A stretch of DNA of 64,000 nucleotides from contig CAVNZM010000001.1 in the NCBI GenBank assembly GCA_963693365.1, positions 1,860,001-1,924,000 on the forward strand, given 5' to 3'. Under the pieces are notes generated by a model. That model was not told the DNA's origin and made no database searches. It saw only the letters and a list, made by a program, of their open reading frames with translations. Shown in pieces: positions 23,948-45,832 of this stretch; the first letter of the stretch is position 1; each line of letters opens with the position of its first letter. A program made the position numbers and the translations under genes. This DNA is from Amoebidium appalachense. Its lineage: Eukaryota; Ichthyosporea.

Positions 23948-23952
23948 CTGAC
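23948..23952 (+). repeat. target duplication CTGAC, left
   Basis: CTGAC occurs directly before the solo LTR and again directly after it (24878-24882). Removing the LTR and one copy rejoins the pol frame (...QVKS to ALTAEYQAF). Confidence 0.9.
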
Positions 23953-24877
23953 TGTTGTAATACGTAGTATTTACATATGGTAAGATCTTCTCAGTTTGTG
24001 TTATGTTTCAGTTCATATGCTTAGTGTAAATGCCACACTCCTATTATGTAAAGTGTAGCATCGATCTCCGATATGCTTGTATACTTGTAATCGTGTTGTA
24101 TCGGCTTTAATCGTGTATTGTAATATCGATTAGAATATTTATATGTGTGTACACGGATCCACCCACTCAGGGAGAGACGTGTACATGTTCGTGTGTACAT
24201 AAATATCTCTGGTTATAGTTATGCTATTACTATCTTGTTTGTTGATCTGTGCTCTCTTTTCCTTCCTCTTTCTCCTTCCTTATTTTCTTTTCTTTCTCTC
24301 CTTGTCTTCATGTGTATAATCGTATTTCTTTTCTACTAATATATGTTAGGTAGATTTGTGTTACTTAATACGTGTTCATTGGACGGTAACACACTTAGGC
24401 TACACTTAGAATAGCATGTGTGTTTAGACTTCATTAATTCACTTTAGTTTTCATGTGTTGCCGGGCTTTAACCAATCATCAAGGTTAAGTGTGATATGTC
24501 TGAGTCTTTGCAGTATGTCATAGGTTAGAACTTCCTTGATGATGACACGAGTTGATCCTAACTAGTGTCTGTGTCCTATCGTGTACGCCTCCGCGTACCG
24601 GATCTCTCTGAAAGCAATTGGTTCTTAGTGATTGGTTTCTATTAGAGATGGATCTGATTTCCGACTGGTCGGAAATCATGTATGGATTGGACTTAGAGGA
24701 ATTTCAGGTATTTATTCGAAGATCAGAATAAATTCAGTTCAGTCGTGTCTAAACATTGATGTCTGTTGTGTACACTGCTCCGATCGTTCCGTGTTTTGTT
24801 GTTGTGTGTGTCTGTGGTGTTTTCACACTGCACCACTGTGTCTCTGCTTACATCCCAAATACTTATAGAAATTAACA
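23953..24877 (+). repeat. solo LTR, family B2, inserted in copia pol
   Basis: 925 bp from TGTTGTAATACGTAGT to AAATTAACA, opposite in orientation to its host element, flanked by 5-bp CTGAC repeats. It differs from the 935-bp B LTRs (for example in the region 24190-24560) and matches the B2-type copies at 60410 and 61825. A solo LTR normally arises by recombination between two LTRs of an inserted element. Confidence 0.95.
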
Positions 24878-24882
24878 CTGAC

Positions 24883-27786
24883 TTGACCTGATCACCATTG
24901 GGTCCGGAACAGAGTTGACGGACAAGTTTGGGTAGTTGGTCGATGTTGATGGGGGGACCGGGGGGGACTGGCAGGGTGGTGGTGGCTTGAAGTCCAACCT
25001 TGCCCTGGAGACGGGCAGAACGACGGGGTGCAGGAACCGGGGTAGGTGGAGACGGTGGGGGGGGAACTTGGAAGTTCGGAAGTGCAGGGGGGGCAACCTC
25101 CGGGCTGGACGGGGCCGAGTGGAAGTTGTCGGGGGAGCCGGGTCGGATGGGTGTGACGTTGCCAGGGGCAGGATGAGGGTCGGCAGGCTGGACGGGCACG
25201 GGGGCAGGGGGGCCGGTGGGGGGGGGGTGTCGGGGGAACGACGATGGCAGGAGGGGGGCCAGAGTACACCAGACAAACATCATCTTCAGTGTCAACTGTG
25301 GGGGGTGGGGTGGTCGAGGTAGCAGTGGTGTCGGGGGTCGGAAGGGTTGATGGAATGTCGGACGGGATATAAGCTGATTCGTCGAAAATCACATCACGGA
25401 AGAGGCCGACACGATGGGTGGTGGCATTGAAGATCCGGTGGCAGTGTGATTGAAGATCATAGCCGATATACATGCCGAGTTTGACGGTGGGGGCCAGCTT
25501 GTTCCGTTTAGAGGCTGGCACGTGAGTGTAGGCAGGGCAACCGAACACTTTGAGCTCGGAGATGTCGGGCTTGACACCGTAGAAAACCTCGAATGGTGTA
25601 CGACCATTGGCAGTCGTGGACGGGGTGACGTTGATGATGTAGGCGGCATGTTGGAGGGCCTCAGCCCACAGTTTGGGAGACAGAGACTGATCTTGGACTT
25701 GATGGAGGAGGCAACGGACAATCTCTTGGAGGAACCGCATACGTCGTTCAACATAGCCGTTCAGTTGAGGGCAGTCCACCGGAGCATAGCTGGCCTTGAT
25801 GCCCTGGGAGAGGCAAAAAGCACGGGTATCCTTGGAGGTGAACTCAGAGCCGGAGTCGAAGTGGTAAACACCAACTTTGGAGGGGGCATGGGTGGCAACG
25901 AGGTTGGTGTGAGCTGTGAGAATATCCAGGGTGGTGGTACGGTCGGCCATCGGGTAGATCTTGACGAGGCCAGAGGCACGGCAGACAGTGACGAGAGCAA
26001 CCTTGGAACCTCCGTACGATGTTGTGGTAGGCTCAAAAAAATCCCAATGCCATTCATGACCGGGGATGTTGGAGTGAGGACGGTCACCCCTGAACGGAGC
26101 CTTGGTGGTCTTACCCATAATGCAGCCATGACAATCAGGAACATCACAGTCGAGGACAGAGGAGGGGAGACCAATAACAAGGTCGTGTTTCACCATGTCC
26201 TTGATGCTGGTCATAGCGCGGTGCCCCAGACGATGGTGCCAGATGGATGGGTTAACACTGGTAGTGGCAGCCAGAGCCACAGGACGAGTGGGTGGTTGAA
26301 TGGTGTAGTCCTTGAAGTAATACAGACCGTTGTGTAGACGGAGGTTGACGAGATGACGGCCGGTGAGTCGGTCGAAGAGGAATGACGGAGTGGAGGCATC
26401 GTTCAAATCACCCTTGATGTATTCGGCAGCAGCTTGGGATGTTGAAATGAGGAAGGCTTGGCCAGACGGGGTGTAGTAGGCTTCAATGGTTAGGGTGGTA
26501 GTGCCATGGTCGGTGGTGGTGTTGATGACGATATGGCCGGTGTGAGTGGCCAAGACGGGGGTGCCATTGAAGGCAGCAACGGGAGTCGGTGTCGGAAGGG
26601 GAGTGAGGTCATGGAAGAACTCACGGGTGGGGCAAACAGTCATGTTGCACCCGGAATCCCAGGCAGGGTCGGAGGACACGGGGACGGAGCTAGCATTGTA
26701 TGCCGAGAAAGCAAAGGAGACAGATTTCTCACTGCCTTGACGGGAACGGTTGTGTCTGGACATACGGCATTTCGGCTCAGGGCAATCGATGATCGTGTGA
26801 TCAGGCTCGTGGCAGTAGGAGCATTCTTTCACGGACGGGGTGTTAGAACGAGCCGGGGAATCAGAACGACGGGAACCCGAGAAACGGGAACGACTGGGGG
26901 AACGAGACGTGGACCGGAAGGCAGGCCGGTGGGGGGAACGGGATCGGGTGTGCTGACGGGAGAGACGAGTTCGGAGGTCCGTGCCAGAGGTACGGTCAAG
27001 TCGGGTGCGTAAGTCACGGCGAGGAAGATCACGGGGGGGAGCACTGGCATTTAATGCCATGCTGGACTTGGAGGCACGGTGGGCACGGTTGTTCCGGAGT
27101 TGCATCTTGAGGTCTTGACGTAACTCGATGCCCTTGACGTGGTTATGGAGGGACTCGAAGTCGGGGAATAGCTTATCACCGAAGTGATAGTCTTCGATAA
27201 GACGATTGAACTCAGGGGTGAGGTCGTCTCTGGTGGTGAGTTCATTGAAGAACTTCTCAGCTAGACGAGTGAAGTGAATGGACTCATCTTGGAGAGACTG
27301 GAGCTGGTTCACGATGGTCTGCAGACGGCTCAGGTAGGTGGTGAATGATTCACCGGGCTGAAGGGCACAGGCATCCCACTGACGGTGAAGGATGCGGATC
27401 TGATCGGGTTTGCCTTGGAGATAGTGTTGACGGAATTTTCACATGGCCCGTTCAGGGTCCATGCCAATACGGTACTGGGCAACGGTGGTGAGGACGGAAG
27501 GGTCGATGTTCTGTATCATATGGAGCAGGAGGCAATTGCGGGCCTCTTTGAGTTCCGCGGTAGTGCCGTAGCCATAGAAGGGGGGTTCACCGTCAACCGC
27601 GACGGTGGTAGGGGGGACGTAGTTGTCAGCAAGGACAACATCCACGAGTCGGACACCTTTAGTGCCGGTCATCATGCCGAGAAAAATGATTTCCCATTGA
27701 AAATAGGTAGTTTTGCTATCGGGACCAGTCTTCCCTTCACCTTTCCACATGGTGATTTTGTTTACGCCAGTTTTGTTTGGATCCAT
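24883..27786 (-). pseudogene. copia-B Gag-protease-integrase polyprotein
   Basis: Starts MDPNKTGVNKITMWKGEGK at 27786. Gag is followed by a CX2CX4HX4C knuckle (CSYCHEPDHTIIDC, ~26780-26822), an aspartic protease site (WDSGCNMTV, ~26640-26666), the zinc-binding pre-integrase motif (HHRLGHRAM ... CDVPDCHGC, ~26120-26240) and integrase core residues in WDFFEP (~26035), HFDSGSEF (~25845) and NGYVERR (~25745). Breaks: TGA at 27439-27441, where the related copy at 59881 has TGG (Trp), and a frame shift in a C run near 25220. The frame resumes to 'DQLPKLVRQL' and stops at the solo LTR. Gag and pol are in one frame, as in plant copia elements. Confidence 0.9.
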
Positions 27787-27848
27787 GATTGAAAAACGAG
27801 CGCGAGTTCTAGATGTGTGTAGGGAGCGTGCAAAAGGGCTGCATAACC

Positions 27849-28783
27849 TGTTAAATTGTATAAGTATTTGGGATGTAAGCAGAGACACAGTGGTGCAGTG
27901 TGAAAACACCACAGACACACACAACAACAAAACACGGAACGATCGGAGCAGTGTACACAACAGACATCAATGTTTAGACACGACTGAACTTAATTTATTT
28001 TGATCGCTAATAAATACCTGAAATTCCCTTAAGTTAAATCCATACATGATTTCCGACCAGTCGGAAATCAGATCTATGTCTAAAATAACCAATCATAATT
28101 AACTGATTATTTCCCGGATAGATCCGGAGACGCGGGAACACACACCATAGGTCACAGCTATAAGAAAGAAAAGAGGTGAAGAGTAACGAGGAAAGAGGTG
28201 GTGTTTCTAACCTATCATCGGCTACAAAGACTCAGACATTTTCTGACTAAGTCCACTGATTGGATATAGTACGGCAACACACAAAACAAAAGTGGTTGAC
28301 TAAGCTATGAATCATACCTGACAAGCTAAAGTGTAACCTAAGTGTTTTTCTACCAATCAAAACATAACGAGTAATATAAATCTACTCAACGTATATTAGT
28401 GAGAGAGAAATATAATTAAATGAAAGGAAACAAGAGAAGAAAGAAAGAGAAAAGAAAAGACGAAGAAAGAGGAAAAAGAAAAGAAAGCAGGACAGAAAAC
28501 ACGAACAGCAAAACACAGTTATAACCGAAGATATTCATGTACACATAACATGTACACGTGTCTCCCTCACTGGGTAGACTCGTGTACCTATAATCAGTTG
28601 CTGTAATCGATATCTAAACACACGAATATAGCCGACACAACACGATTACAAGTACTCAAATACACTGGAGATCGATGTCATAATTTACGTACAAGGAGCA
28701 CATCTTTTTCATTAAGTAAATGAATGAAAACATAACACGAACTGAGAAGATCTTACAATATGTAAATACTACGTATTATAACA
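27849..28783 (-). repeat. 5' LTR of copia-B
   Basis: 935 bp, the sense start at 28783 (TGTTATAATACG) and end at 27849. The leader GGTTATGCAGCCC (27836-27848) follows. Contains the hairpin GATTTCCGACCAGTCGGAAATC near 28048. Confidence 0.95.
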
Positions 28784-28924
28784 AAAGGACGTCAACAGGA
28801 ACAAGGCTAGCTCCCATGGTGCCTCTAAGAGGGTGATGTACCCATCTATGCCAACGCGCACAGGCACACATGCAACACACCTGTACAGACATGCATGTGC
28901 AGTGCTGCATGCGTACTTGCAAAA

Positions 28925-28927
28925 ACA

Positions 28928-28969
<42 letters not shown>
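28925..28969 (+). repeat. poly-C tract in intron
   Basis: About 40 C in the intron after exon X8 of the rightward MULE gene; one of many pure C or G runs of 20-60 bases in the MULE introns. Confidence 0.9.
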
Positions 28970-29547
28970 ACCCGCTCCTCCCCCGCGCGCAGGCTCAGGC
29001 TGGCTTGGTACAGACAAACATACATACACCAACTTGTGGTGTGTTATATGGACACTACTTGTGGTGTATTAATCCGTGTTCTATAATCTCAGACTGTCGG
29101 CAGGCGGGAGAGGAAAGTGCTGCTGGATAGCCACAAGGAGGCAGGCACTGTGCTGCTTGTGAGTGCAACTGGCGAACGCTTAACGAGATCCACGATGAAC
29201 AAGGTGGGCTCATTGTGTTTATTGTTTGGGTGAGGTCCGTGCATGCTGCTGTACCTGTTGGGGTTTGATGGGGGTTCGGATCTAGAAGGTCATAGAAAAA
29301 AGTGCAGGGCTCTTGAGTGTCTGGAGGTGTATGGCTGTGGTTTGGGGTTCGCTGAGGTGCGGGGGGAGGTGGAACCCTAACCCACCCTAATCCACCTCCT
29401 GTTCTTACCTGACCATTCTCCCCCCCCCCCCCCCCCCTCCTTCCCCCCTCCCCCCGCAGCATTAACAGTAACCCACTACTGCCAGCACCGACGCACGCAC
29501 ACACACGTGCACACACACATACACATTCACCCACACCTACCCACACA

Positions 29548-29582
<35 letters not shown>

Positions 29583-29629
29583 CATCTCCTTTGTGCCTTC
29601 AGGTGTTGCAGAGGGCAGCAACCAATTAG

Positions 29630-30146
29630 CCTCAAGGAGCCCTTCCGTCACAGGCTGCTGCGGTGGGGCGCTGACTTTGTTTGATGTGTCAGAGAAAGTT
29701 CTCAGTGACCACTAGTACTTGCTGTCTGCTGCTGCTGTTGTTGTTGTGTGTCGGCCATTATCACGTGCACGAAACATCTGAGCACACACTGCAACTCAAA
29801 TTGTGTTATCGGTGCAAGAACATCCTGTATATGTACCGGACTGGCTTTATGGAAACTGTATGTAATCGTCTCTACATATCCTTCCCCGTGAGGTAATTTT
29901 GTATGTCCTGGCACTGGGTGCCAAGGAAATAACGTATAGGTGTTTATAAAGTGTTCATGCACCGGTGCAGGACTTTTTCACAGATCCACCGGTGGGAGGC
30001 ATGCTTAGGCGTGTACATACAACCCTGTGCCAATAAAACACTAGCATGTGCCAATAAAACACTAGCATGTGCCAATAAAACACTAGCATTGGATCTGGAC
30101 GTCCAATACATAATATGAACTGTCCCTCCCCCTCGAATCTTTGTCA

Positions 30147-30210
<64 letters not shown>

Positions 30211-30605
30211 GGCATATGATAGCTGACGTAGGTGGGTAAGGTTAGGGTGTTTTACGGGGGGAAGGGGGGGGGGGGGGGGGGATTTCGCCCAATACACAAT
30301 CAGATATGTGACATGTCTCTCCCTGATTTGTGGTCAAGAAAGCGTTTACACATCTGCACACAGGGGTACCGTTAGTTCTGGCACGTGAAAATCAATCCAA
30401 CGGTAATAGGGGAGGCACGGAGCGAGCATGCAGGGTTTCACAGGTATACCGCATTGTACAGGTGTGATTCATTGTCACACGAAAGGGGGGTTGTGTACAT
30501 AGCAGCCTCATACACATAATGTCCCCAGCCGGGCTAGTTAATGCATTCCTGCCCCCCCCCCCCCCCCCCCCCCCAGACACACACACACATGCATATGTAC
30601 ACACG
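29630..30605. other. 3' flank of rightward MULE gene
   Basis: Non-coding. Holds three direct repeats of TGTGCCAATAAAACACTAGCA (about 30020-30090), each with an AATAAA polyadenylation-type signal, a (CA)n run (30148-30209), and G and C runs (30257-30280, 30551-30574). The AATAAA repeats ~390-450 bp past the stop codon could serve 3' end formation. Confidence 0.5.
30020..30090 (+). terminator. triple AATAAA repeat, possible poly(A) region
   Basis: Three tandem ~21-bp units each containing CCAATAAAACAC. Placed ~400 bp downstream of the TAG that ends the rightward MULE gene. The role in polyadenylation is inferred from the hexamer and position only. Confidence 0.35.
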
Positions 30606-33346
30606 CAATATCCCGTGCTGGAAGCTTTTCTGTGGGTACTTATTGACAAACGCAAGAGTGTGTAAGCAACGCATGCACGTATACCACTATTACTATAGGA
30701 CAAGGGGGGCTCTATTCGAGCCATAAGGCTGTGGTTTTTTCCTGTGACCCTCTTACTCTAGGGGCTCCTTTGCCATCCCCCCACCTACTGTGGGTGCAAT
30801 ATCCCGTGCTGGAAGCTTTTCTGTGGTTACTTATTTAAAAACCCAATAATGTGTAAGTAACGCATCCACGTATACTACTATTACTATAGGACAAGGGGGG
30901 GCTCTATTCGAGCCACAAGGCTGTGGTTTTTTCCTGTGACCCTCTTACTCTAGGGGCTCCTTTCCTACCCCCCCCACCTACTTTGGGTGCAATATCCCGT
31001 GCTGGAAGCTTTTCTGTGGTTACTTATTTAAAAACCCAATAATGTGTAAGTAACGCATGCACGTATACTATCTATTACTACAGGACAAGGGGGGCTCTAT
31101 TCGAGCCACAAGGCTGTGGTTTTTTCCTGTGACCCTCTTACTCTAGGGGCTCCTTTCCTACCCCCCCCACCTACTTTGGGTGCAATATCCCGTGCTGGAA
31201 GATTTTCTGTGGTTACTTATCTAAAACCCCAATAATGTGTAAGTAACGCATGCACGTATACTACTATTACTATAGGACAAGGGGGGGCTCTATTCGAGCC
31301 ACAAGGCTGTGGTTTTTTCCTGTGACCCTCTTACTCTAGGGGCTCCTTTGCCATCCCCCCCACCTACTGTGGGTGCAATATCCCGTGCTGGAAGCTTTTC
31401 TGTGGTTACTTATTTAAAAGGCCAATAATGTGTAAGTAACGCATCCACGTATACTACTATTACTATAGGACAAGGGGGGCGGTATTCGAGCCACAAGGCT
31501 GTGGTTTTTTCCTGTGACCCTCTTACTCTAGGGGCTCCTTTCCTACCCCCCCCACCTACTTTGGGTGCAATATCCCGTGCTGGAAGCTTTTCTGTGGTTA
31601 CTATAGGACAAGCGGGGGCTCTATTCGAGCCACAAGGCTGTGGTTTTTTCCTGTGACCCTCTTACTCTAGGGGCTCCTTTCCTACCCCCCCCACCTACGT
31701 TGGGTGCAATATCCCGTGCTGGAAGCTTTTCTGTGGTTACTTATCTAAAACCCCAATAATGTGTAAGTAACGCATGCACGTATACTACTATTACTGTAGG
31801 ACAAGGGGGGGCTCTATTCGAGCCACAAGGCTGTGGTTTTTTCCTGTGACCCTCTTACTCTAGGGGCTCCTTTCCTACCCCCCCCACCTACTTTGGGTGC
31901 AATATCCCGTGCTGGAAGCGTTTCTGTGGTTACTTATCTAAAAACCCAATAATGTGTAAGTAACGCATGCACGTATACTACTATTACTACAGGACAAGGG
32001 GGGGCTCTATTCGAGCCACAAGGCTGTGGTTTTTTCCTGTGACCCTCTTACTCTAGGGGCTCCTTTCCTACCCCCCCCACCTACTTTGGGTGCAATATCC
32101 CGTGCTGGAAGCTTTTCTGTGGTTACTTATCTAAAACCCCAATAATGTGTAAGTAACGCATGCACGTATACTACTATTACTATAGGACAAGGGGGGGCTC
32201 TATTCGAGCCACAAGGCTGTGGTTTTTTCCTGTGACCCCCTTACTCTAGGGGCTCCTTTCCTACCCCCCCCACCTACTTTGGGTGCAATATCCCGTGCTG
32301 GAAGCTTTTCTGTGGTTACTTATCTAAAACCCCAATAATGTGTAAGTAACGCATGCACGTATACTACTATTACTATAGGACAATGGGGGCTTTATTCGAG
32401 TCACAAGGCTGTGGTTTTTTCCTGTGATTCTCTTACTCTAGGGGCTCCTTTCCTACTCCCCCCACCTACTTTGGGTGCAATATCCCGTGCTGGAAGCTTT
32501 TCTGTGGTTACTTATTTAAAAACCCAATAATGTGTAAGTAACGCATGCACGTATACTATATATTACTACAGGACAAGGGGGACCTATTCGAGCCACAAGG
32601 CTGTGGTTTTTTCCTGTGACCCTCTTACTCTAGGGGCTCCTTTCCTACTCCCCCCACCTACTTTGGGTGCAATATCCCGTGCTGGAAGCTTTTCTGTGGT
32701 TACTTATCTAAAACCCCAATAATGTGTAAGTAACGCATGCACGTATACTACTATTACTATAGGACAAGGGGGGGCTCTATTCGAGCCACAAGGCTGTGGT
32801 TTTTTCCTGTGACCCCCTTACTCTAGGGGCTCCTTTCCTACCCCCCCACCTACTTTGGGTGCAATATCCCGTGCTGGAAGCTTTTCTGTGGTTACTTATC
32901 TAAAACCCCAATAATGTGTAAGTAACGCATGCACGTATACTACTATTACTATAGGACAAGGGGTGCTCTATTCGAGTCACAAGGCTGTGGTTTTTTCCTG
33001 TGATTCTCTTACTCTAGGGGCTCCTTTCCTACTCCCCCCACCTACTTTGGGTGCAATATCCCGTGCTGGAAGCTTTTCTGTGGTTACTTATTTAAAAACC
33101 CAATAATGTGTAAGTAACGCATGCACGTATACTATCTATTACTACAGGACAAGGGGGCTCTATTCGAGCCACAAGGCTGTGGTTTTTTCCTGTGACCCTC
33201 TTACTCTAGGGGCTCCTTTCCTACTCCCCCCACCTACTTTGGGTGCAATATCCCGTGCTGGAAGCTTTTCTGTGGTTACTTATTTAAAAACCCAATAATG
33301 TGTAAGTAACGCATGCACGTATACTACTATTACTACAGGACAAGGG
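30606..33346. repeat. satellite array, ~193-bp unit x ~14
   Basis: Units begin GCAATATCCCGTGCTGGAAGC and contain TAAGTAACGCATGCACGTATAC, CTCTATTCGAGCCACAAGGC and a C run. Successive starts (30794, 30987, 31180, 31373, 31564, 31704, 31897, 32090, 32283, 32474, 32667, 32859, 33051, 33243) give 191-193 bp, except one unit shortened to 140 by a ~53-bp deletion. Units differ by a few bases. The array lies between the 3' ends of the two convergent MULE genes. Confidence 0.95.
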
Positions 33347-43617
<10,271 letters not shown>

Positions 43618-44211
43618 CTGAAAGGACACACTGCATTAGCTGGCGTCTTGCAAAGGAGTGTCTGTTGTGTATGTAGCTGTTTTACCTGAGAGGGGCACAG
43701 ATGACCTGCAGCCACCGGGGTGGAACGGCCAAGTATCTGCAAGAAGTTTGTCAGTTCTGTTACTCCAGCTAAGCGAGGTGACAGAAATGACATGTGAGTA
43801 CTACCCAGAGGACGGTAAGCGACAGCTGCTGCGGCCATTCTTTTGCGGCCAGCGCGAGCGGCAGTGCACAGCACCACAACATTTTGAAAAACGGCTTTTT
43901 GTAGGCGAGGCAATAGAAAACGGTCCGTTGTTTATTTACAAAAGCGCGCGGAAAGTGTTGGCGCCAAAAAACAAAGAGGCAGTGTGTGGTGCGAAAAAAG
44001 CGCGAAAAAAAAGCTAAGTGTGGGGGATGAAGAGTGGTATGCAGAAAAAAGAAATACGTATATGTGATTGGCACATGGTCACAGCATGCTTTCTCAGAAG
44101 GGTGCAAACTAGATCGAACATGATGGATTGGATGAAAGTGGCTCCCCAATGAAAACCCTCCAATATAGAGTGTACTGATAGTCCTACATCAGATACCCAT
44201 ACTTGTGCCAT
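43618..44211 (-). promoter_or_regulatory. right end and putative promoter of the transposase gene
   Basis: Upstream of the ATG at 43617 a short 5' UTR intron is likely (donor CTCAG|GTAAAAC near 43686, acceptor CCTTTCAG|ATG). Farther out are TTTTGGCGCC (43960-43969, inward) and TTTTTCGCGC / TTTTTTCGCAC (43990-44012), all resembling E2F sites, and ATTGG boxes near 44069 and 44149. Promoter role is inferred. Confidence 0.4.
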
Positions 44212-44387
44212 GAGATAGAGGGGTCGCGGGTTCAAATCCCGTCGGGATCATCTTTTTCTCATCCTCTTCTCGCTGGGGTAAAAGCCAGCACGCCTATACT
44301 GGCGTCATCACAACCATCGGCAGTGGTTAGGTTGTGATCTCAAGGCTAGCAAGATCGCTAGTCTCTGCACCAGGACAAAATCCAAAA
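44212..44387 (+). repeat. TRIM LTR, right half
   Basis: Offsets 114-289 of the TRIM LTR, starting with the duplicated GAGATAGAG (44212-44220), then the tRNA-like T-arm (GCGGGTTCAAATCCCGT) and ending ...GACAAAATCCAAAA. With 11094-11215 it makes one full LTR. Confidence 0.9.
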
Positions 44388-44754
44388 TTGAACCGTCTTC
44401 CTTCACGTGTGGTCTTCTACTACGGCTGGGGCCCTGGACAGCAGATGCATCTACACTGCCTCCCGGCTGGAATGATTAATTACTACTTAGTTTCCCACCA
44501 TCATTATTTCATATGTATATTGCCTTTGTGGGTATGCCCACTTAGGGTTTTTTTATTTTTATATGGTTTGACCTGTATTGCGATTCTACTCTATCTTTCA
44601 CTGGTTTAAAACCCAGTTAGTCACACCCCGACCATAAACGTTATACAATTTCGTTGTTTTTTTTAATTTCATTTTTTTTTTCTTCGTTTCTGTTCTCAAG
44701 TGGGGAGATTTCACTAGTCCAGTGGGGATATGATAACACAAACTTCAGTGGGGA
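44388..44754 (+). pseudogene. copia-B 3' UTR remnant
   Basis: From ~44505 it matches the 3' UTR of the copia-B element (minus strand of 22030-22400): GGTATGCCCACTTAGGG, TTTCACTGGTTTAAAACCCAGTTA, and the polypurine repeats GTGGGGAGATTTCAC and CAGTGGGGA directly before the LTR. No protein coding remains. Confidence 0.75.
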
Positions 44755-45454
44755 TGTTGTAATACGTAGTATCTACATATTGTAAGATCTTCTCAGTTTG
44801 TGTTATGTTTTCGTTCATTTACTTAGTGTAAAAGACGTGCTCCTTGTACGTAAATAATGACATCGATCTCCAGTGTGTTTGAATACTTGTAATCGTGCTG
44901 TGTCGGCTATATTCGTGTGTTTAAATATCGATTACAGCAACTGATTATAGGTACACGAGTCTATTCAGTGAGGGAGAAACGTGTACATATTTATGTGTAC
45001 ATGAATATCTTCGGTTGCAACTGTGTTTTCGTGTTCGTGTTTTCTGTCCTGCTTTCCTTTCTTTTTCCTCCTTCTTCTTCTTTCTTTTCTCTTTCTTTTC
45101 TCCCTTGTTTTCTTTCACATAATTTCATTTCTTTCTCACTAATATACGTTGAGTATATTTATATTACTCGTTATGTTTTGATTGGTAGAAACACTTAGGT
45201 TACACTTCAGCTTGTCATGTATGATTCATGGCTTAGTCGACCACTTTTGTTTTGTGTCTTGTCGTACTGTATCCAATCAGTAGACTTAGTCAGAAAATGT
45301 CTGAGTCTTTGTAGCCGGTGATAGGTTAGAAACATCACCTCTTTCCTCGTTACTTTTCACCTAATTACTTTCTTATAGCTGTGACCTATGGTGTGCGTTC
45401 CTGTGTCTCCGGATCTATCCAGGAAATAATCAGTTAATTGTGATTGGTTATTTT
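44755..45454 (+). repeat. copia-B LTR, 3'-truncated
   Basis: TGTTGTAATACGTAGTATC to GTGATTGGTTATTTT, about 700 bp of the LTR, preceded by its polypurine tract, so it is a 3' LTR. It is cut at 45454 by family C. Confidence 0.85.
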
Positions 45455-45832
45455 GGTTTTATTTGTGGAAATTATTGACATAAATATTTTTCTGGGTAAA
45501 CACGTAGGATGGGTGTTCGATACCAACATAACCATGTAGGCTTCACTTTCGTGTTTTAGCAGTTAGCGGTTGGCTGCCCGCACACGGGCACCAATTAGCC
45601 AATCAAAACATCAGATACCACAGATCACTAGACCGAGTTATGATTGGCTCGGATCAGATTTCACATATCACTAGATCGATTTTGATTGGCTCAGATCGGT
45701 AGGCTTAGGTATATAAGCACGACAGTTTTAGCAGATCAGCAAGCTACAAACACATCTTCTGTGTTTAGCATCCACAGCCTTACAGCTATATATTCCTTTT
45801 CATTCTCCCTATCTTTCCCTACGCCGGTCAGC
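45455..45832 (+). repeat. repeat family C (LTR/promoter-like), copy 2
   Basis: Matches 8585-8935, with the same CCAAT/ATTGG boxes and TATA-like AGGTATATAAGCACG (~45709). It directly precedes a gag-like ORF at 45833, which supports an LTR and leader reading. Confidence 0.55.

Larger units (their letters stand above)
21093..28783 (-). mobile_element. Ty1/copia retrotransposon, family B, full length
   Basis: 7691 bp between two 935-bp LTRs, flanked by the 5-bp duplication AAAGG (21088-21092 and 28784-28788). Order on the minus strand: 5' LTR, tRNA-type primer site, Gag, CCHC knuckle, protease, integrase, RT, RNase H, 3' UTR with a G run, polypurine AAGTGGGGA, 3' LTR. Gag-integrase-RT-RNase H order is diagnostic for copia. 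I see no difference between its two LTRs, so insertion was recent, yet the coding region has an in-frame TGA, two frame breaks and an inserted solo LTR. Confidence 0.95.
17999..29629 (+). pseudogene. rightward MULE gene (unknown function), exons X3-X10, broken by copia
   Basis: Exons joined by eye with GT-AG borders: 17999-18619, 18839-18998, 19399-19560, (possible 19616-19684), 19927-19999, 20536-20573, 21068-21092 continuing at 28789-28832 after the copia insertion, 29093-29203, 29603-29629 (stop TAG). Phases agree at 18619/18839, 18998/19399, 19999/20536 and all later joins; the join into 19927 is unresolved. The product has an Asn/His-rich repeat of DENARAH type (~18165-18290), a charged helical domain ('[19 protein letters not shown]'), a Thr/Pro-rich linker and an acidic coiled-coil-like stretch (EELEKSLEQENLK) before a basic tail. 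I recognise no family. By position it is the counterpart of mudrB in maize MuDR, but no homology is claimed. The copia insertion in an exon probably inactivates it. Confidence 0.55.

Noticed and set aside
30606-33346. CRISPR-like array
   Set aside because: Units are contiguous ~193-bp repeats with no distinct spacers, in eukaryotic DNA; it is a satellite.
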